Source: a virus
Direction: 5' to 3' (one strand)
Length of the DNA: 27,023 nucleotides
Virus record (IMG/VR): IMGVR_UViG_3300025120_000445
Location: 1-27,023 of that record
This document shows positions 1 to 5,857 of this stretch, in pieces. The position numbers were made by a program, and so were the translations under genes. Position 1 is the first letter of the stretch; every line of letters starts with the position of its first letter. The notes beneath the pieces are model-generated. The model was not told the DNA's origin, made no database searches, and worked only from the letters and a program-made list of their open reading frames with translations.

Positions 1-120
1 CAAAGGTTGTCAGCTAAGACAATCACCGACTCTGAGAAGAAGGAACTATTTGCTTTGGCATTTGGTGAGGACTTTATGGCGAGTGAGGACAAGGGCGCAA
101 AGAAGACTTACGAAGTATAA
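1..120 (+). CDS. 3' part of the small early gene split by the contig ends
   Basis: The frame is open from base 1 and stops at TAA 118-120. It is the last 39 codons of the 47-residue protein that appears complete at the other end of the window (26873-27016). It has no start here because the circular genome was opened inside the gene. It is a duplicate of that copy, not a second gene. The product is short, charged and of unknown function. Confidence 0.85.
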   Translation, partial: QRLSAKTITDSEKKELFALAFGEDFMASEDKGAKKTYEV

Positions 121-127
121 CCCATAG
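1..127. repeat. Terminal direct repeat, left copy (circular-assembly overlap)
   Basis: These 127 bases are identical to 26897-27023. The repeat begins in the ninth codon of a small gene and ends just after its stop codon, so joining the two ends restores one intact reading frame. A length of exactly 127 equals the largest k-mer commonly used by de Bruijn assemblers. I therefore read it as the signature of a closed circular assembly rather than a physical terminal repeat. Confidence 0.95.
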
Positions 128-154
128 GGGGGGGCGAGAGCCTCTCCCTTTTTT
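127..154 (+). terminator. Probable intrinsic terminator after the split early gene
   Basis: A run of eight G (127-134) leads into a short hairpin. GAGA (136-139) pairs with TCTC (143-146) around a GCC loop, and G33/G34 pair with C47/C48 of the same stretch past one mismatched C. Six T follow (149-154). It lies between a stop codon and the next start and points along the direction of transcription. The stem is short, so it may be leaky and act to reduce transcription downstream. Confidence 0.55.
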
Positions 155-164
155 ATTTGACACT

Positions 165-446
165 ATGAAAGACGTATTAGAATACATCGAGAGGAGACTT
201 GAGGGGGAAGAATGGAACAAGAACTATCACCAAGACAAACTCAAGAAGGCTACCGATGCCATTGAGGTTTGGAAGAAGAAGATAGGCATCACCAATGAGG
301 TTGATGAGAGCCTCATTGAGCACCTACGCAAAGACGTTGACTATCACAGGGAAAGGCTCCAATCCAGCCTCTTTGAGTTGGACGTATTGTACACGGCACG
401 AGACGCCAAGCACGAGAAGTATCACAAAACTATATCCAAGAGATGA
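165..446 (+). CDS. Small coiled-coil hypothetical protein
   Basis: The protein has 93 residues and starts at ATG 165 just downstream of the terminator-like hairpin, with the T-rich leader TTTATTTGACACT instead of a Shine-Dalgarno site. It is almost entirely helical and charged, with heptad-like patterns (for example RLEGEEWNKNYHQDKLKKA and IEHLRKDVDYHRERLQSSL), so a coiled coil is likely. There is no membrane segment, Cys cluster or catalytic motif. Its stop overlaps the start of the next gene (ATGA). It heads the early operon. I do not recognise a family, and function is unknown. Confidence 0.75.
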   Translation: MKDVLEYIERRLEGEEWNKNYHQDKLKKATDAIEVWKKKIGITNEVDESLIEHLRKDVDYHRERLQSSLFELDVLYTARDAKHEKYHKTISKR

Positions 447-598
447 AACAATTCAAGACCTCCTACCCTGAAGAACCCATTCACGACTACAACGAATGGC
501 GCAAGTGGCTCAGTACTCAAGTAGTCAAGGCAAACGAGAGAAGAGTCATCGACGACTTCAAGCGTCACGTCAAGGACGCATTCAACGAGAAGAGATGA
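443..598 (+). CDS. Small hypothetical protein, 51 residues
   Basis: This short gene starts at ATG 443, sharing ATGA with the stop of the preceding gene, and ends at TGA 596-598, which in turn overlaps the ATG at 595. The chain of four-base overlaps on both sides is the main evidence that it is real, since it fills exactly the gap between its neighbours. The product (MKQFKTSYPEEPIHDYNEWR...) is basic, with many Lys, Arg and His, and has the aromatic motif NEWRKWL. It is too short for a family call. Translational coupling to both neighbours is expected. Confidence 0.75.
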   Translation: MKQFKTSYPEEPIHDYNEWRKWLSTQVVKANERRVIDDFKRHVKDAFNEKR

Positions 599-861
599 GC
601 TTCACTGACGATCCATACACGAGCAAGAAGACCTTGATGCAGGAGAATGAAGACCTCAAGTTTTGGCTCACCTACATCCAATATCGCGCCCATACCTTTT
701 GGGCTGGCCGTCCTTCTGCATATTGCACGGTGGACATAGACAACATTTTGATACGTGTCAAGAATGACCTCATCAAGTATGGGAATGACACCACTCTCAG
801 ACGTATCGCATTTGAACAAGAACAAACAAACCCCAAAACCCAAAACGATGGCAACATCTAA
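595..861 (+). CDS. Small hypothetical early protein
   Basis: The product has 88 residues. The frame is open upstream, but ATG 595 (MSFTDDPYTSKKTLMQ) is chosen because it overlaps the previous stop as ATGA and the upstream extension would cover a real gene. The sequence contains an aromatic stretch (LKFWLTYIQYRAHTFW) and a Lys/Arg-rich second half. No signal peptide or known domain is visible. It ends 14 bases inside the next gene, in keeping with the overlapping early operon. Function is unknown. Confidence 0.75.
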   Translation: MSFTDDPYTSKKTLMQENEDLKFWLTYIQYRAHTFWAGRPSAYCTVDIDNILIRVKNDLIKYGNDTTLRRIAFEQEQTNPKTQNDGNI

Positions 862-1243
862 AATCAAAACGGTAACCAAGACCGACAACACTTGGAAAGG
901 ACAATCAGGTACAATGTATGACTATGAGGTCACAATGGAAGACGGCTCTGAGGGCATCGCTTCTAGCACCTCGGCTGAGTCTCCACCCTATGGAGTAGGT
1001 GATGAGGTAGAGTACACCAAGACCACCAACAACTTTGGAACAAAGCTACGCATCAAGAAGGCTGGCAGCTTCACCCCAAGAGGTCAAGACCCAGCAGAAC
1101 AGAAGAGAATTGAAAACTCTTGGGCCTTGAAGACTGCGGTGATGATTATGGGCGAATGTGCCGAGGACGTTTCCTACAAGGACTACCTCAATCAAGCCAC
1201 AGACCTCTCACGTCTTCTTCTTCAAACAAGGGACGCGGTATGA
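848..1243 (+). CDS. Putative OB-fold-like nucleic-acid-associated protein
   Basis: The product has 131 residues from ATG 848. The first 65 residues look like a small beta barrel: alternating beta strands and turns, with GTMYDYEVTMEDGSEG followed by YGVGDEVEYT and FGTKLRIKK, as in short OB-fold proteins of phage early regions. Residues 75-131 are helical. Its place among replication and recombination genes fits a single-strand-binding or accessory role, but no ssDNA-binding signature or acidic C-terminal tail is present. The OB-fold idea is inference from pattern only. Its stop overlaps the next start. Confidence 0.6.
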   Translation: MATSKIKTVTKTDNTWKGQSGTMYDYEVTMEDGSEGIASSTSAESPPYGVGDEVEYTKTTNNFGTKLRIKKAGSFTPRGQDPAEQKRIENSWALKTAVMIMGECAEDVSYKDYLNQATDLSRLLLQTRDAV

Positions 1244-1638
1244 GTATCAGAAGCCTACAAGCGTATCAAGACCTCATTCCTACGCTTAGAGACAAAGAGC
1301 AACGCATCATGTATGCTCTAGGAGACAACCTCTTCAATGCTGAGGACATCAGTCGAAGGACGGGCATACCCATCATCACCACACGAGCTAGGCTCTCGGA
1401 GATGTATGACCAAGGGATAGTAGCGCAAACCCGAAAGGGTTTGTACTACATCCCCCCTCGTGAGGATAGAGCCAACATTGAGAAGGCTAGGCTAGAAGCG
1501 AAGTACGAGAAGTGGAAGAAGCTCGGTGAGAGGCACGGGTGGCATTTTCGATATGACACCATCGACAAGAATGGTGAGCCACAACCTGAAGACTACAAAC
1601 AAGGCAGCGGCCTCGTGGCTGAGTTGCCTTTTAATTGA
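1240..1638 (+). CDS. Winged-helix DNA-binding protein
   Basis: The product has 132 residues from ATG 1240, which shares ATGA with the previous gene. Residues 18-70 form a clear winged helix: KEQRIMYALGDN, then FNAEDISRRTGIPIITTRAR as turn and recognition helix, then LSEMYDQGIVAQTRKGLYYI as helix and wing. The C-terminal 50 residues are charged and helical (KARLEAKYEKWKKLGERHGW). Such proteins in early phage operons are usually transcription regulators or replication accessories, and no effector domain is visible. It lies next to a second HTH gene, so the pair may time early gene expression. Confidence 0.75.
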   Translation: MSIRSLQAYQDLIPTLRDKEQRIMYALGDNLFNAEDISRRTGIPIITTRARLSEMYDQGIVAQTRKGLYYIPPREDRANIEKARLEAKYEKWKKLGERHGWHFRYDTIDKNGEPQPEDYKQGSGLVAELPFN

Positions 1639-1642
1639 AGAT

Positions 1643-1885
1643 ATGAAGAAGACAAAACATACCAATGACCTCAAGAAGTTCATCAAGAAGAAGTTTGGAT
1701 CGCAGATGAATTGCGCAAAAGCCCTCGAGGTGCAACCTCAAACCGTGTATAATTGGCACACCTCTAATCCGAGGGGGATGCTGAAGTACGCCCCTGAGAT
1801 TGTGATGCTCTGTGACACCACATGGACTCAACTGAGTGCCGAGGTGTTACATCGAGAAAGCGAAATAAAAACCAAGAAACTATGA
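1643..1885 (+). CDS. Cro-like helix-turn-helix protein
   Basis: The product has 80 residues from ATG 1643, four bases after the preceding stop. The core QMNCAKALEVQPQTVYNWHT is a typical Cro/CII-style HTH: an A-x3-L helix, a turn, and a QTVYNW recognition helix. The rest matches small phage regulators, with a basic N-terminus (KKTKHTNDLKKFIKKKFG) and a short dimer-like tail. No repressor partner or integrase is present, so this is more likely an early-gene regulator than part of a lysogeny switch. The stop overlaps the exonuclease start. Confidence 0.75.
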   Translation: MKKTKHTNDLKKFIKKKFGSQMNCAKALEVQPQTVYNWHTSNPRGMLKYAPEIVMLCDTTWTQLSAEVLHRESEIKTKKL

Positions 1886-2598
1886 CCCCAAGTAGACCAC
1901 TCTCATACTCTAGCCTCAAAGCCTTTGGCAAGAGTCCCAACCATTACCTCTCATACATAGACTCAGGCTTCAAGGCCAGCCCCGCTATGGAGCTAGGCAC
2001 GGCCATTCATTGCGCGGTGCTAGAGCCTAACAAGTACGAGGACTCATACCATCTTAGTGAGCATCGAAAAAACACCAAAGCCTACAAGGAGATGGCGGCC
2101 CAAAGCCCTGACGCTACCTTTCTCAATCGCTCTGATTGGGAGACGGTGAAGAAGGTTCGAGATGCCGTTGTCATGCAAGACCACCACAACCTCATATCCT
2201 TGGCGGATCGCTATGAAGTGGAGGTGACGGGCAACATCAATGGCCTTCCCTTTCGTGGCTTTGTGGATGCGATGGGTGTCAATTACCTAGTAGACCTCAA
2301 GACGTGTCGTGAGAGTAGCCCTCAAGAGTTTCAACGTAGCGCGTGGAACTTTGACTACTACCTACAAGCTGCCGTGTATTGTGAGTTGACGGGCTTGCGT
2401 GACTTTTGGATAGTTGCTTGTGAGACCCAAGCCCCATACAACGTCACTAGCTTCTACATCTCTGACGAGTATCTCGATAGGGGTAGGGCCAAACTCTACA
2501 AACTCATTGAGAAGTTCAAGGCTTGGGACGGAGAGCCTCAAGGCTACGCACCAGGACAAGACAACTTCTTCACCCTTGATGCTCCACGCTGGGCCTGA
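1882..2598 (+). CDS. PD-(D/E)XK exonuclease, RecE/exonuclease VIII type
   Basis: The product has 238 residues from ATG 1882 (MTPSRPLSYSSLK). Motifs follow the order of phage RecE-like nucleases: SSLKAFGKSPNHYL (10-23), MELGTAIHCAVLEP (36-49), E113, then RGFVDA with D129, the catalytic VDLK with D138 and K140, and YLQAAVY (Q162 to Y166). This family degrades one strand of duplex DNA 5'-3' for recombination or genome processing. No RecT-type annealing partner is obvious, although the OB-fold-like gene at 848 could serve. The start shares ATGA with the HTH gene and the stop overlaps the initiator gene, so expression is coupled. Confidence 0.85.
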   Translation: MTPSRPLSYSSLKAFGKSPNHYLSYIDSGFKASPAMELGTAIHCAVLEPNKYEDSYHLSEHRKNTKAYKEMAAQSPDATFLNRSDWETVKKVRDAVVMQDHHNLISLADRYEVEVTGNINGLPFRGFVDAMGVNYLVDLKTCRESSPQEFQRSAWNFDYYLQAAVYCELTGLRDFWIVACETQAPYNVTSFYISDEYLDRGRAKLYKLIEKFKAWDGEPQGYAPGQDNFFTLDAPRWA

Positions 2599-3287
2599 TG
2601 GAAAGGCAGTTCAAAGGCATATGGATAGACGCTGAAATTTGGCTACACCCTAAGCTATCCGCAGTTGACAAGGTGCTACTTGCAGACATCCACTCCTTCA
2701 CGGGCAATGGGAAGACGTTCTACAAGACGAACGATACCATCTCAGAAGAGTTGTTCGTGTCAGTCAAGACCATTTCAAGGTCAATCAAGAAGCTAAGTGA
2801 GATGGGTTTGATCCGTATAGGTGGAACGAAGCGCAAAAGGCTTGCGTGGTCGCTCTATCAATCGGGACAAATTGACCATGACAATGGTCACAATGTCCTC
2901 GATACGAGTCAAAATGTCCCGTCTGACGGGTCAAATTGTCCCACTACTAATACAAGTACTAGTCCAAGTACTAATACATCTACTAGAAGGGAATTGGTTT
3001 TCCCTTTTGAAGATGAAAGATTCAAGAAGGCATGGGCTGAATGGTTACAAGAGAGAAGAGATAGGCGATACAAAAAGTTCACCTTCAAAGGAGAGCAAAC
3101 GGCACTCACCAACCTAGGTGAAATCTCCAACCTTGACCTTGACACCGCCCTAGCTATCATCAAACAAAGTTTTGCCCACAACTATCAGGGCTTATTCCCC
3201 ATCAAAAATGACAAAAGAACTAGCAAAAAATTCGATTCACTCAAGTATAGAGACTATCTCAGCACCCTCAGTCAAGATGACTCTTGA
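2598..3287 (+). CDS. Replication initiator (replisome organiser) with internal origin repeats
   Basis: The product has 229 residues and starts at ATG 2598 overlapping the exonuclease stop (TGATG). Residues 20-80 are a winged helix (AVDKVLLADIHSF, SEELFVSVKTISRSIKKLSE, MGLIRIGG). Residues 90-130 are a low-complexity Asn/Ser/Thr linker. Residues 133-229 form a helical domain (FKKAWAEWLQERRDRRYKKF ... NYQGLFPIK) like the C-termini of RepO/DnaD-type phage initiators. The DNA encoding the linker carries two repeat families (2864-2986), as the lambda origin lies inside gene O. With no helicase or polymerase encoded, the protein presumably loads host replication proteins at this site. Confidence 0.8.
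   Translation: MERQFKGIWIDAEIWLHPKLSAVDKVLLADIHSFTGNGKTFYKTNDTISEELFVSVKTISRSIKKLSEMGLIRIGGTKRKRLAWSLYQSGQIDHDNGHNVLDTSQNVPSDGSNCPTTNTSTSPSTNTSTRRELVFPFEDERFKKAWAEWLQERRDRRYKKFTFKGEQTALTNLGEISNLDLDTALAIIKQSFAHNYQGLFPIKNDKRTSKKFDSLKYRDYLSTLSQDDS
2864..2942. repeat. Origin-type repeats, family A: four 14-bp copies, one inverted
   Basis: Three direct copies lie at 2886-2899 (GGTCACAATGTCCT), 2907-2920 (AGTCAAAATGTCCC) and 2929-2942 (GGTCAAATTGTCCC), spaced 21 and 22 bp apart, about two helical turns. An inverted copy lies at 2864-2877 (GGGACAAATTGACC). Regular phasing on one DNA face is typical of initiator-binding iterons. They lie inside the initiator gene linker. Confidence 0.7.
2946..2986 (+). 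repeat. Origin-type repeats, family B: three and a half 12-bp copies
   Basis: The tandem units are ACTAATACAAGT (2946-2957), ACTAGTCCAAGT (2958-2969) and ACTAATACATCT (2970-2981), then a partial ACTAG (2982-2986). They encode the NTST/SPST-like linker of the initiator. The stretch is more A/T-rich than its surroundings and directly follows family A, which suits a duplex-unwinding element or a second set of binding sites. Confidence 0.65.
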
Positions 3288-3813
3288 GAGGGCGTGGGAT
3301 ACGGGCTTAAATGTGAAGGGCGCATACAAGAGGGAACCTCAGCTCGTCCATATGACTCTCACCGCACTCCTCAAGGATGCGGTTGACTACCTAGAGATGA
3401 ACAAATCTTTTAGGCATGAGGGCGACTACATTGAAGCGGTCAGCTATCTCATAGAAGAGTTTCCCGTGATGAAGCTCGAAGAGTGGAAGGTCATCACTAC
3501 ACGCTTGAAGGCTGGGTACTATGGCAAGATGTACGAGCGTCTCAAGCTCCCTGAGTTGGTAGAGATATTCAAGAGCCACGAGTCAGAACGTGCCGAGTAT
3601 ATGGAGAGGCAACATGAGCGATCCAAAGCGCAAGTCAACAACCTACCACCTATCACCCCTGAGCAAGAGGCCATGTGGAAATCATTTGTCAAGTCTCTTG
3701 ACTTACCTGAAAGCACACCCAAGAGGTGGGACTTTATCCCCTACCCTGACACTGACATAGAGCAGTACGAGAAAGACTTGGAGGAGCGTAGAAAAACTCA
3801 AAATGATGCTTAG
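3277..3813 (+). CDS. Conserved phage protein downstream of the initiator (DUF6633-like)
   Basis: The product has 178 residues. The frame is open upstream, but ATG 3277 (MTLERAWDTGLNVK) is chosen because it overlaps the initiator stop by 11 bases and the protein then starts at the recognisable part. The centre (AVSYLIEEFPVMKLEEWKVI ... YYGKMYERLKLPELVEIFKS) recalls a family that follows replication initiators in Bacteroidota phages, which I know as DUF6633. The rest is helical and charged, with a Pro-rich stretch (NLPPITPEQE). The position suggests a replication role, perhaps a helicase-loader-like adaptor. This is inference; no nucleotide-binding motif is seen. Confidence 0.7.
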   Translation: MTLERAWDTGLNVKGAYKREPQLVHMTLTALLKDAVDYLEMNKSFRHEGDYIEAVSYLIEEFPVMKLEEWKVITTRLKAGYYGKMYERLKLPELVEIFKSHESERAEYMERQHERSKAQVNNLPPITPEQEAMWKSFVKSLDLPESTPKRWDFIPYPDTDIEQYEKDLEERRKTQNDA

Positions 3814-4729
3814 GCACGGCTCTCTCTTCTCAGGTATCGGAGGCTTTGACCTAGCTGCCGAGTGGATGGGATGGGAGAACGTCTTTCATTGTGAGATAGA
3901 CCCCTTTGGTCAAAGAGTCCTCAAGCATCACTTTCCAAATTCAATAGCCCATGAAGACATCAAAACACTTCAAGCAACTCAGTATCATAGACGAGTTGAC
4001 ATCATCACAGGGGGCTTCCCCTGCCAGCCCTTCTCCAATGCAGGGCAAAGAAAAGGCACACAGGATGACCGTCACCTCTGGCCTGAAATGCTTAGAGTCA
4101 TACGAGAGGTTTCCCCATCATTCGTCGTGGGTGAGAATGTTCGTGGCCTCCTTAATTGGGCTGGGCCAAATGGAGAACCCAATATGGTATTCAACCAGGT
4201 GTGTGCTGACTTGGAAGCTGAGGGGTACGAAGTCTCACCGATTATACTTCCAGCTTGCGGCAAAAACGCTCCCCACCGACGAGATAGAATATGGTTTGTT
4301 GCTCACTCCGACCACGTCAGAAACTTCAGAAGACCCAATAGAAACAAGGAAGAGAGTAGAAGCCGCAGGGTACGACAATCGCACCAAGTACATCACGCTC
4401 AAGAGTCAGATATTGTACGGGAATTTTCTACCGACCCCCACGAAGTCTTGTGTGAAAGGAGGGACGGCAGTCGAAAGAACGGACGGGGGCAAGCGAACAA
4501 CCGAGCTTCATCATTTGGTAAGCCAAGAGGCTGGGAAAAGTTCCCAACTGAATCCCCTCTTTGTGGAGGAAATGATGGGTTTCCCCAAAGGTTGGACTCT
4601 ATCAGCGTTCCAAAATGGAGAAGAGAAAGCGTCAAAGCCTACGGAAACGCCATAGTACCCCAAGTGGCATACGAGATATTCAGAGCAATACAAGAGACAC
4701 ACCTAGACCCAAGTGACCTTGATGGTTAG
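3803..4729 (+). CDS. dcm: C5-cytosine DNA methyltransferase
   Basis: The product has 308 residues from ATG 3803, overlapping the previous stop by 11 bases. The motifs are motif I FSGIGGFD (9-16), motif IV GGFPCQPFSNAG with catalytic C74, motif VI ENV (111-113), motif VIII RRDRIW (159-164) and the closing GNAIVPQ (281-287). No restriction enzyme gene is nearby, so it is an orphan enzyme, probably protecting phage DNA from host restriction. Residues 170-250, the expected target-recognition region, are unusually rich in Arg, Ser, Asn and His. That is where the embedded +1-frame gene is best preserved in character, which suggests the two sequences constrain each other. Confidence 0.93.
   Translation: MMLRHGSLFSGIGGFDLAAEWMGWENVFHCEIDPFGQRVLKHHFPNSIAHEDIKTLQATQYHRRVDIITGGFPCQPFSNAGQRKGTQDDRHLWPEMLRVIREVSPSFVVGENVRGLLNWAGPNGEPNMVFNQVCADLEAEGYEVSPIILPACGKNAPHRRDRIWFVAHSDHVRNFRRPNRNKEESRSRRVRQSHQVHHAQESDIVREFSTDPHEVLCERRDGSRKNGRGQANNRASSFGKPRGWEKFPTESPLCGGNDGFPQRLDSISVPKWRRESVKAYGNAIVPQVAYEIFRAIQETHLDPSDLDG
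3951..4655 (+). CDS. Overlapping +1-frame gene embedded in the methyltransferase gene
   Basis: This open frame of 234 codons lies wholly inside the methyltransferase gene. The product has balanced composition and ordered motifs: EKAHRMTVTSGLKCLESYER (34-53), LTWKLRGTKSHRLYFQL (86-102), EYGLLLTPT (113-121) and LNPLFVEEMMGFPKGWT (200-216). From memory these motifs recur in a family of proteins encoded over or beside dcm genes in Bacteroidota phages and prophages, which is why I treat the frame as coding. Its role is unknown; a partner for target recognition or a regulator of methylation is conceivable. The start at 3951 is uncertain, with no obvious ribosome site. Confidence 0.65.
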   Translation: MKTSKHFKQLSIIDELTSSQGASPASPSPMQGKEKAHRMTVTSGLKCLESYERFPHHSSWVRMFVASLIGLGQMENPIWYSTRCVLTWKLRGTKSHRLYFQLAAKTLPTDEIEYGLLLTPTTSETSEDPIETRKRVEAAGYDNRTKYITLKSQILYGNFLPTPTKSCVKGGTAVERTDGGKRTTELHHLVSQEAGKSSQLNPLFVEEMMGFPKGWTLSAFQNGEEKASKPTETP

Positions 4730-4942
4730 GGCTATCTCTTTGAGGTCTCTAAACTCCTCCCGCACTATCCTATCAATGATGGGATAGAGATAGCAATGAG
4801 CTACCTCTTCTTCACTCGTCTCAGTCACGATCCGTTGAAGGCCGTTTCTACCTATCCCCGCATCAATGTGCATGAATTTGAAATCCTTTGACACGACTGC
4901 CTTGACAATTTGATGGTATTCGTTGTTGGGTGTCGTAGACAT
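4703..4942 (-). CDS. Hypothetical protein, last gene of the minus-strand cassette
   Basis: The product has 79 residues on the minus strand, starting at ATG 4942-4940, which overlaps the stop of the EF-hand-like gene (TGATG). Its 3' end overlaps the end of the methyltransferase gene by 27 bases, tail to tail. The sequence (MSTTPNNEYHQIVKAVVSKD...) is soluble, with a helical acidic/basic second half (YPIIDRIVREEFRDLKEI). I recognise no family. It belongs to a three-gene cassette opposite in direction to the rest of the genome, typical of later-acquired morons. Confidence 0.7.
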   Translation of the reverse strand: MSTTPNNEYHQIVKAVVSKDFKFMHIDAGIGRNGLQRIVTETSEEEVAHCYLYPIIDRIVREEFRDLKEIALTIKVTWV

Positions 4943-5100
4943 CAGAGCGGGGGTTGTTGGGCAAGCATCTCCAAGAAGTCATACATACCTATCATGCCAT
5001 CATGGTTGAAGTCAAACTCAGCGACTTGACTAGACGGGTCGTACTCAGTCCCATAGGAGGTGAGCAGCAACAAGAAGTCCATGATGTAGGTTGACCACAT
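4942..5100 (-). CDS. 52-residue dockerin/EF-hand-like calcium-binding peptide
   Basis: This minus-strand gene starts at ATG 5100-5098 and stops at TGA 4944-4942, where it is coupled by TGATG to the next gene. Residues 30-41 (DFNHDGMIGMYD) form a complete EF-hand or dockerin calcium loop: D30, N32, D34, G35, I37 and D41 sit at loop positions 1, 3, 5, 6, 8 and 12. A hydrophobic helix follows (FLEML), and before it lies MDFLLLLTSYGTEYDPSS, the usual lead-in of dockerin-like repeats. Only one loop is present, so it may dimerise or bind a partner. Context with a lipoprotein hints at a cell-envelope role (inference). Confidence 0.75.
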   Translation of the reverse strand: MWSTYIMDFLLLLTSYGTEYDPSSQVAEFDFNHDGMIGMYDFLEMLAQQPPL

Positions 5101-5129
5101 ACCTCTTCTACGTGTTATATGTCAAAAGG

Positions 5130-5390
5130 TTAGTCAATAACAACTTGAAGAGCGAACCTATTTGGATCATCGGTGGCCACTAGCTTGTAGCTCGTCCCAT
5201 ACCAAGTGTCATGGTAGATGGTGTCAAGCTCAAGAACATGGTGAAAGGTCTTGATGGGGTAGCTAGAGTCCCACTGGGTTTCCAAAATCAGTTGGCATCG
5301 GTATCGCTCAGGATGCTCATAGAGTTTGGCTGGAGCAGAAGCGAGGCAGCCTTGTAGCAAGACCACTAGAATAAGAAGTACTTGTTTCAT
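5130..5390 (-). CDS. Small phage lipoprotein, possible superinfection-exclusion factor
   Basis: The product has 86 residues on the minus strand from ATG 5390-5388. It opens with a textbook type II signal: MKQ, hydrophobic VLLILVVLL, and the lipobox LLQGC with Cys15 as lipidation site. The mature part of about 70 residues is beta-rich (YRCQLILETQW, FHHVLELDTIY, SYKLVATDDPN). The protein should be anchored in the outer membrane facing the periplasm or surface. Phage lipoproteins of this size, such as T5 Llp, block receptors against superinfection; that role here is inferred from size and isolation in a moron cassette. It is the first gene of the cassette, facing away from a palindrome at 5438-5450. 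Confidence 0.8.
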   Translation of the reverse strand: MKQVLLILVVLLQGCLASAPAKLYEHPERYRCQLILETQWDSSYPIKTFHHVLELDTIYHDTWYGTSYKLVATDDPNRFALQVVID

Positions 5391-5437
5391 CGGCTACAAT
5401 GTATGGCGTTTCTATTTGGTTCCTAGGGTGTTGTGTT

Positions 5438-5450
5438 GGTATATTATACC
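5438..5450. promoter_or_regulatory. Palindromic operator-like site between divergent genes
   Basis: GGTATA-T-TATACC is a perfect 6+1+6 inverted repeat. It lies between the leftward lipoprotein gene (start 5390) and the rightward NinG-like gene (GTG 5453), where control of both by one repressor would be economical. The A/T core also resembles a sigma-70 -10 box in both directions, and I cannot separate the two readings. Confidence 0.45.
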
Positions 5451-5452
5451 CC

Positions 5453-5857
5453 GTGCCAACGGAACGCCAAAGGCTAATCAAAAAACTCGACCAAGTATTC
5501 AGCCGATACATCAGAACAAGGGTCGCAGACGAGAGGGGTTTTTCCCCTTGTTTCACTTCAGGGGTGGTCAAGCATTGGAAAGAGATGGATGCTGGCCACT
5601 TCATGAGCCGTGCTTGCTTCTCTACGAGGTGGAATGTGAAGAACGTACAATGTCAATCCAAGTTTGACAACGCATTTCGAGGAGGTGAACAGTACAAATT
5701 CGGCAAGGAGCTAGACAAGAAGTATGGGGAGGGGACGGCTGAGGAGCTGATGCACTTGTCAAAGACAACCAAGAAGTATGGTGTACACGAGCTGAGGGAG
5801 ATGATAGAAATATTCAAAGTCGAGTGTGAAAGAATCAACGAGGAGAAAGGACTTTGA
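5453..5857 (+). CDS. NinG/Rap-like recombination endonuclease
   Basis: I choose GTG 5453 (134 residues). The open frame extends to ATG 5399, but those 18 extra residues are hydrophobic and lie outside the family pattern. The body matches the lambda NinG family: LDQVFSRYIRTR, then EMDAGHFMSR (the AGHF-x-SR core), TRWNVKNVQCQSKFDNAFRG, and KKYGEGTAEELMHLS. NinG/Rap proteins cut branched recombination intermediates. The usual zinc pair CxxC before the AGHF core is degraded here: one Cys remains in FSPCFTSG and the second position is Ser. Metal binding may therefore be altered, or the zinc site lost. It follows the replication module and ends inside the sigma-factor gene. Confidence 0.75.
   Translation: MPTERQRLIKKLDQVFSRYIRTRVADERGFSPCFTSGVVKHWKEMDAGHFMSRACFSTRWNVKNVQCQSKFDNAFRGGEQYKFGKELDKKYGEGTAEELMHLSKTTKKYGVHELREMIEIFKVECERINEEKGL

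Noticed and set aside
1-127. Physical direct terminal repeat of T7 type
   Set aside because: The length of exactly 127, its position inside a gene and lack of any packaging-like context fit an assembly overlap better.
1643-1885. Lysogeny repressor
   Set aside because: Small Cro-like HTH protein only; no integrase, excisionase, attachment site or CI-like C-terminal domain in the whole circle.
2946-2986. CRISPR-like tandem repeats
   Set aside because: Twelve-base units with no spacers, inside a coding sequence; fits origin repeats instead.
5399-5452. N-terminal membrane segment of the NinG-like protein
   Set aside because: The 18 hydrophobic residues lie outside the family pattern and over a palindromic control site; the GTG at 5453 is a better start.
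5326-5667. Plus-strand frame of 113 codons across the lipoprotein and NinG-like genes
   Set aside because: Overlaps two better-supported genes in other frames and shows no family motif.
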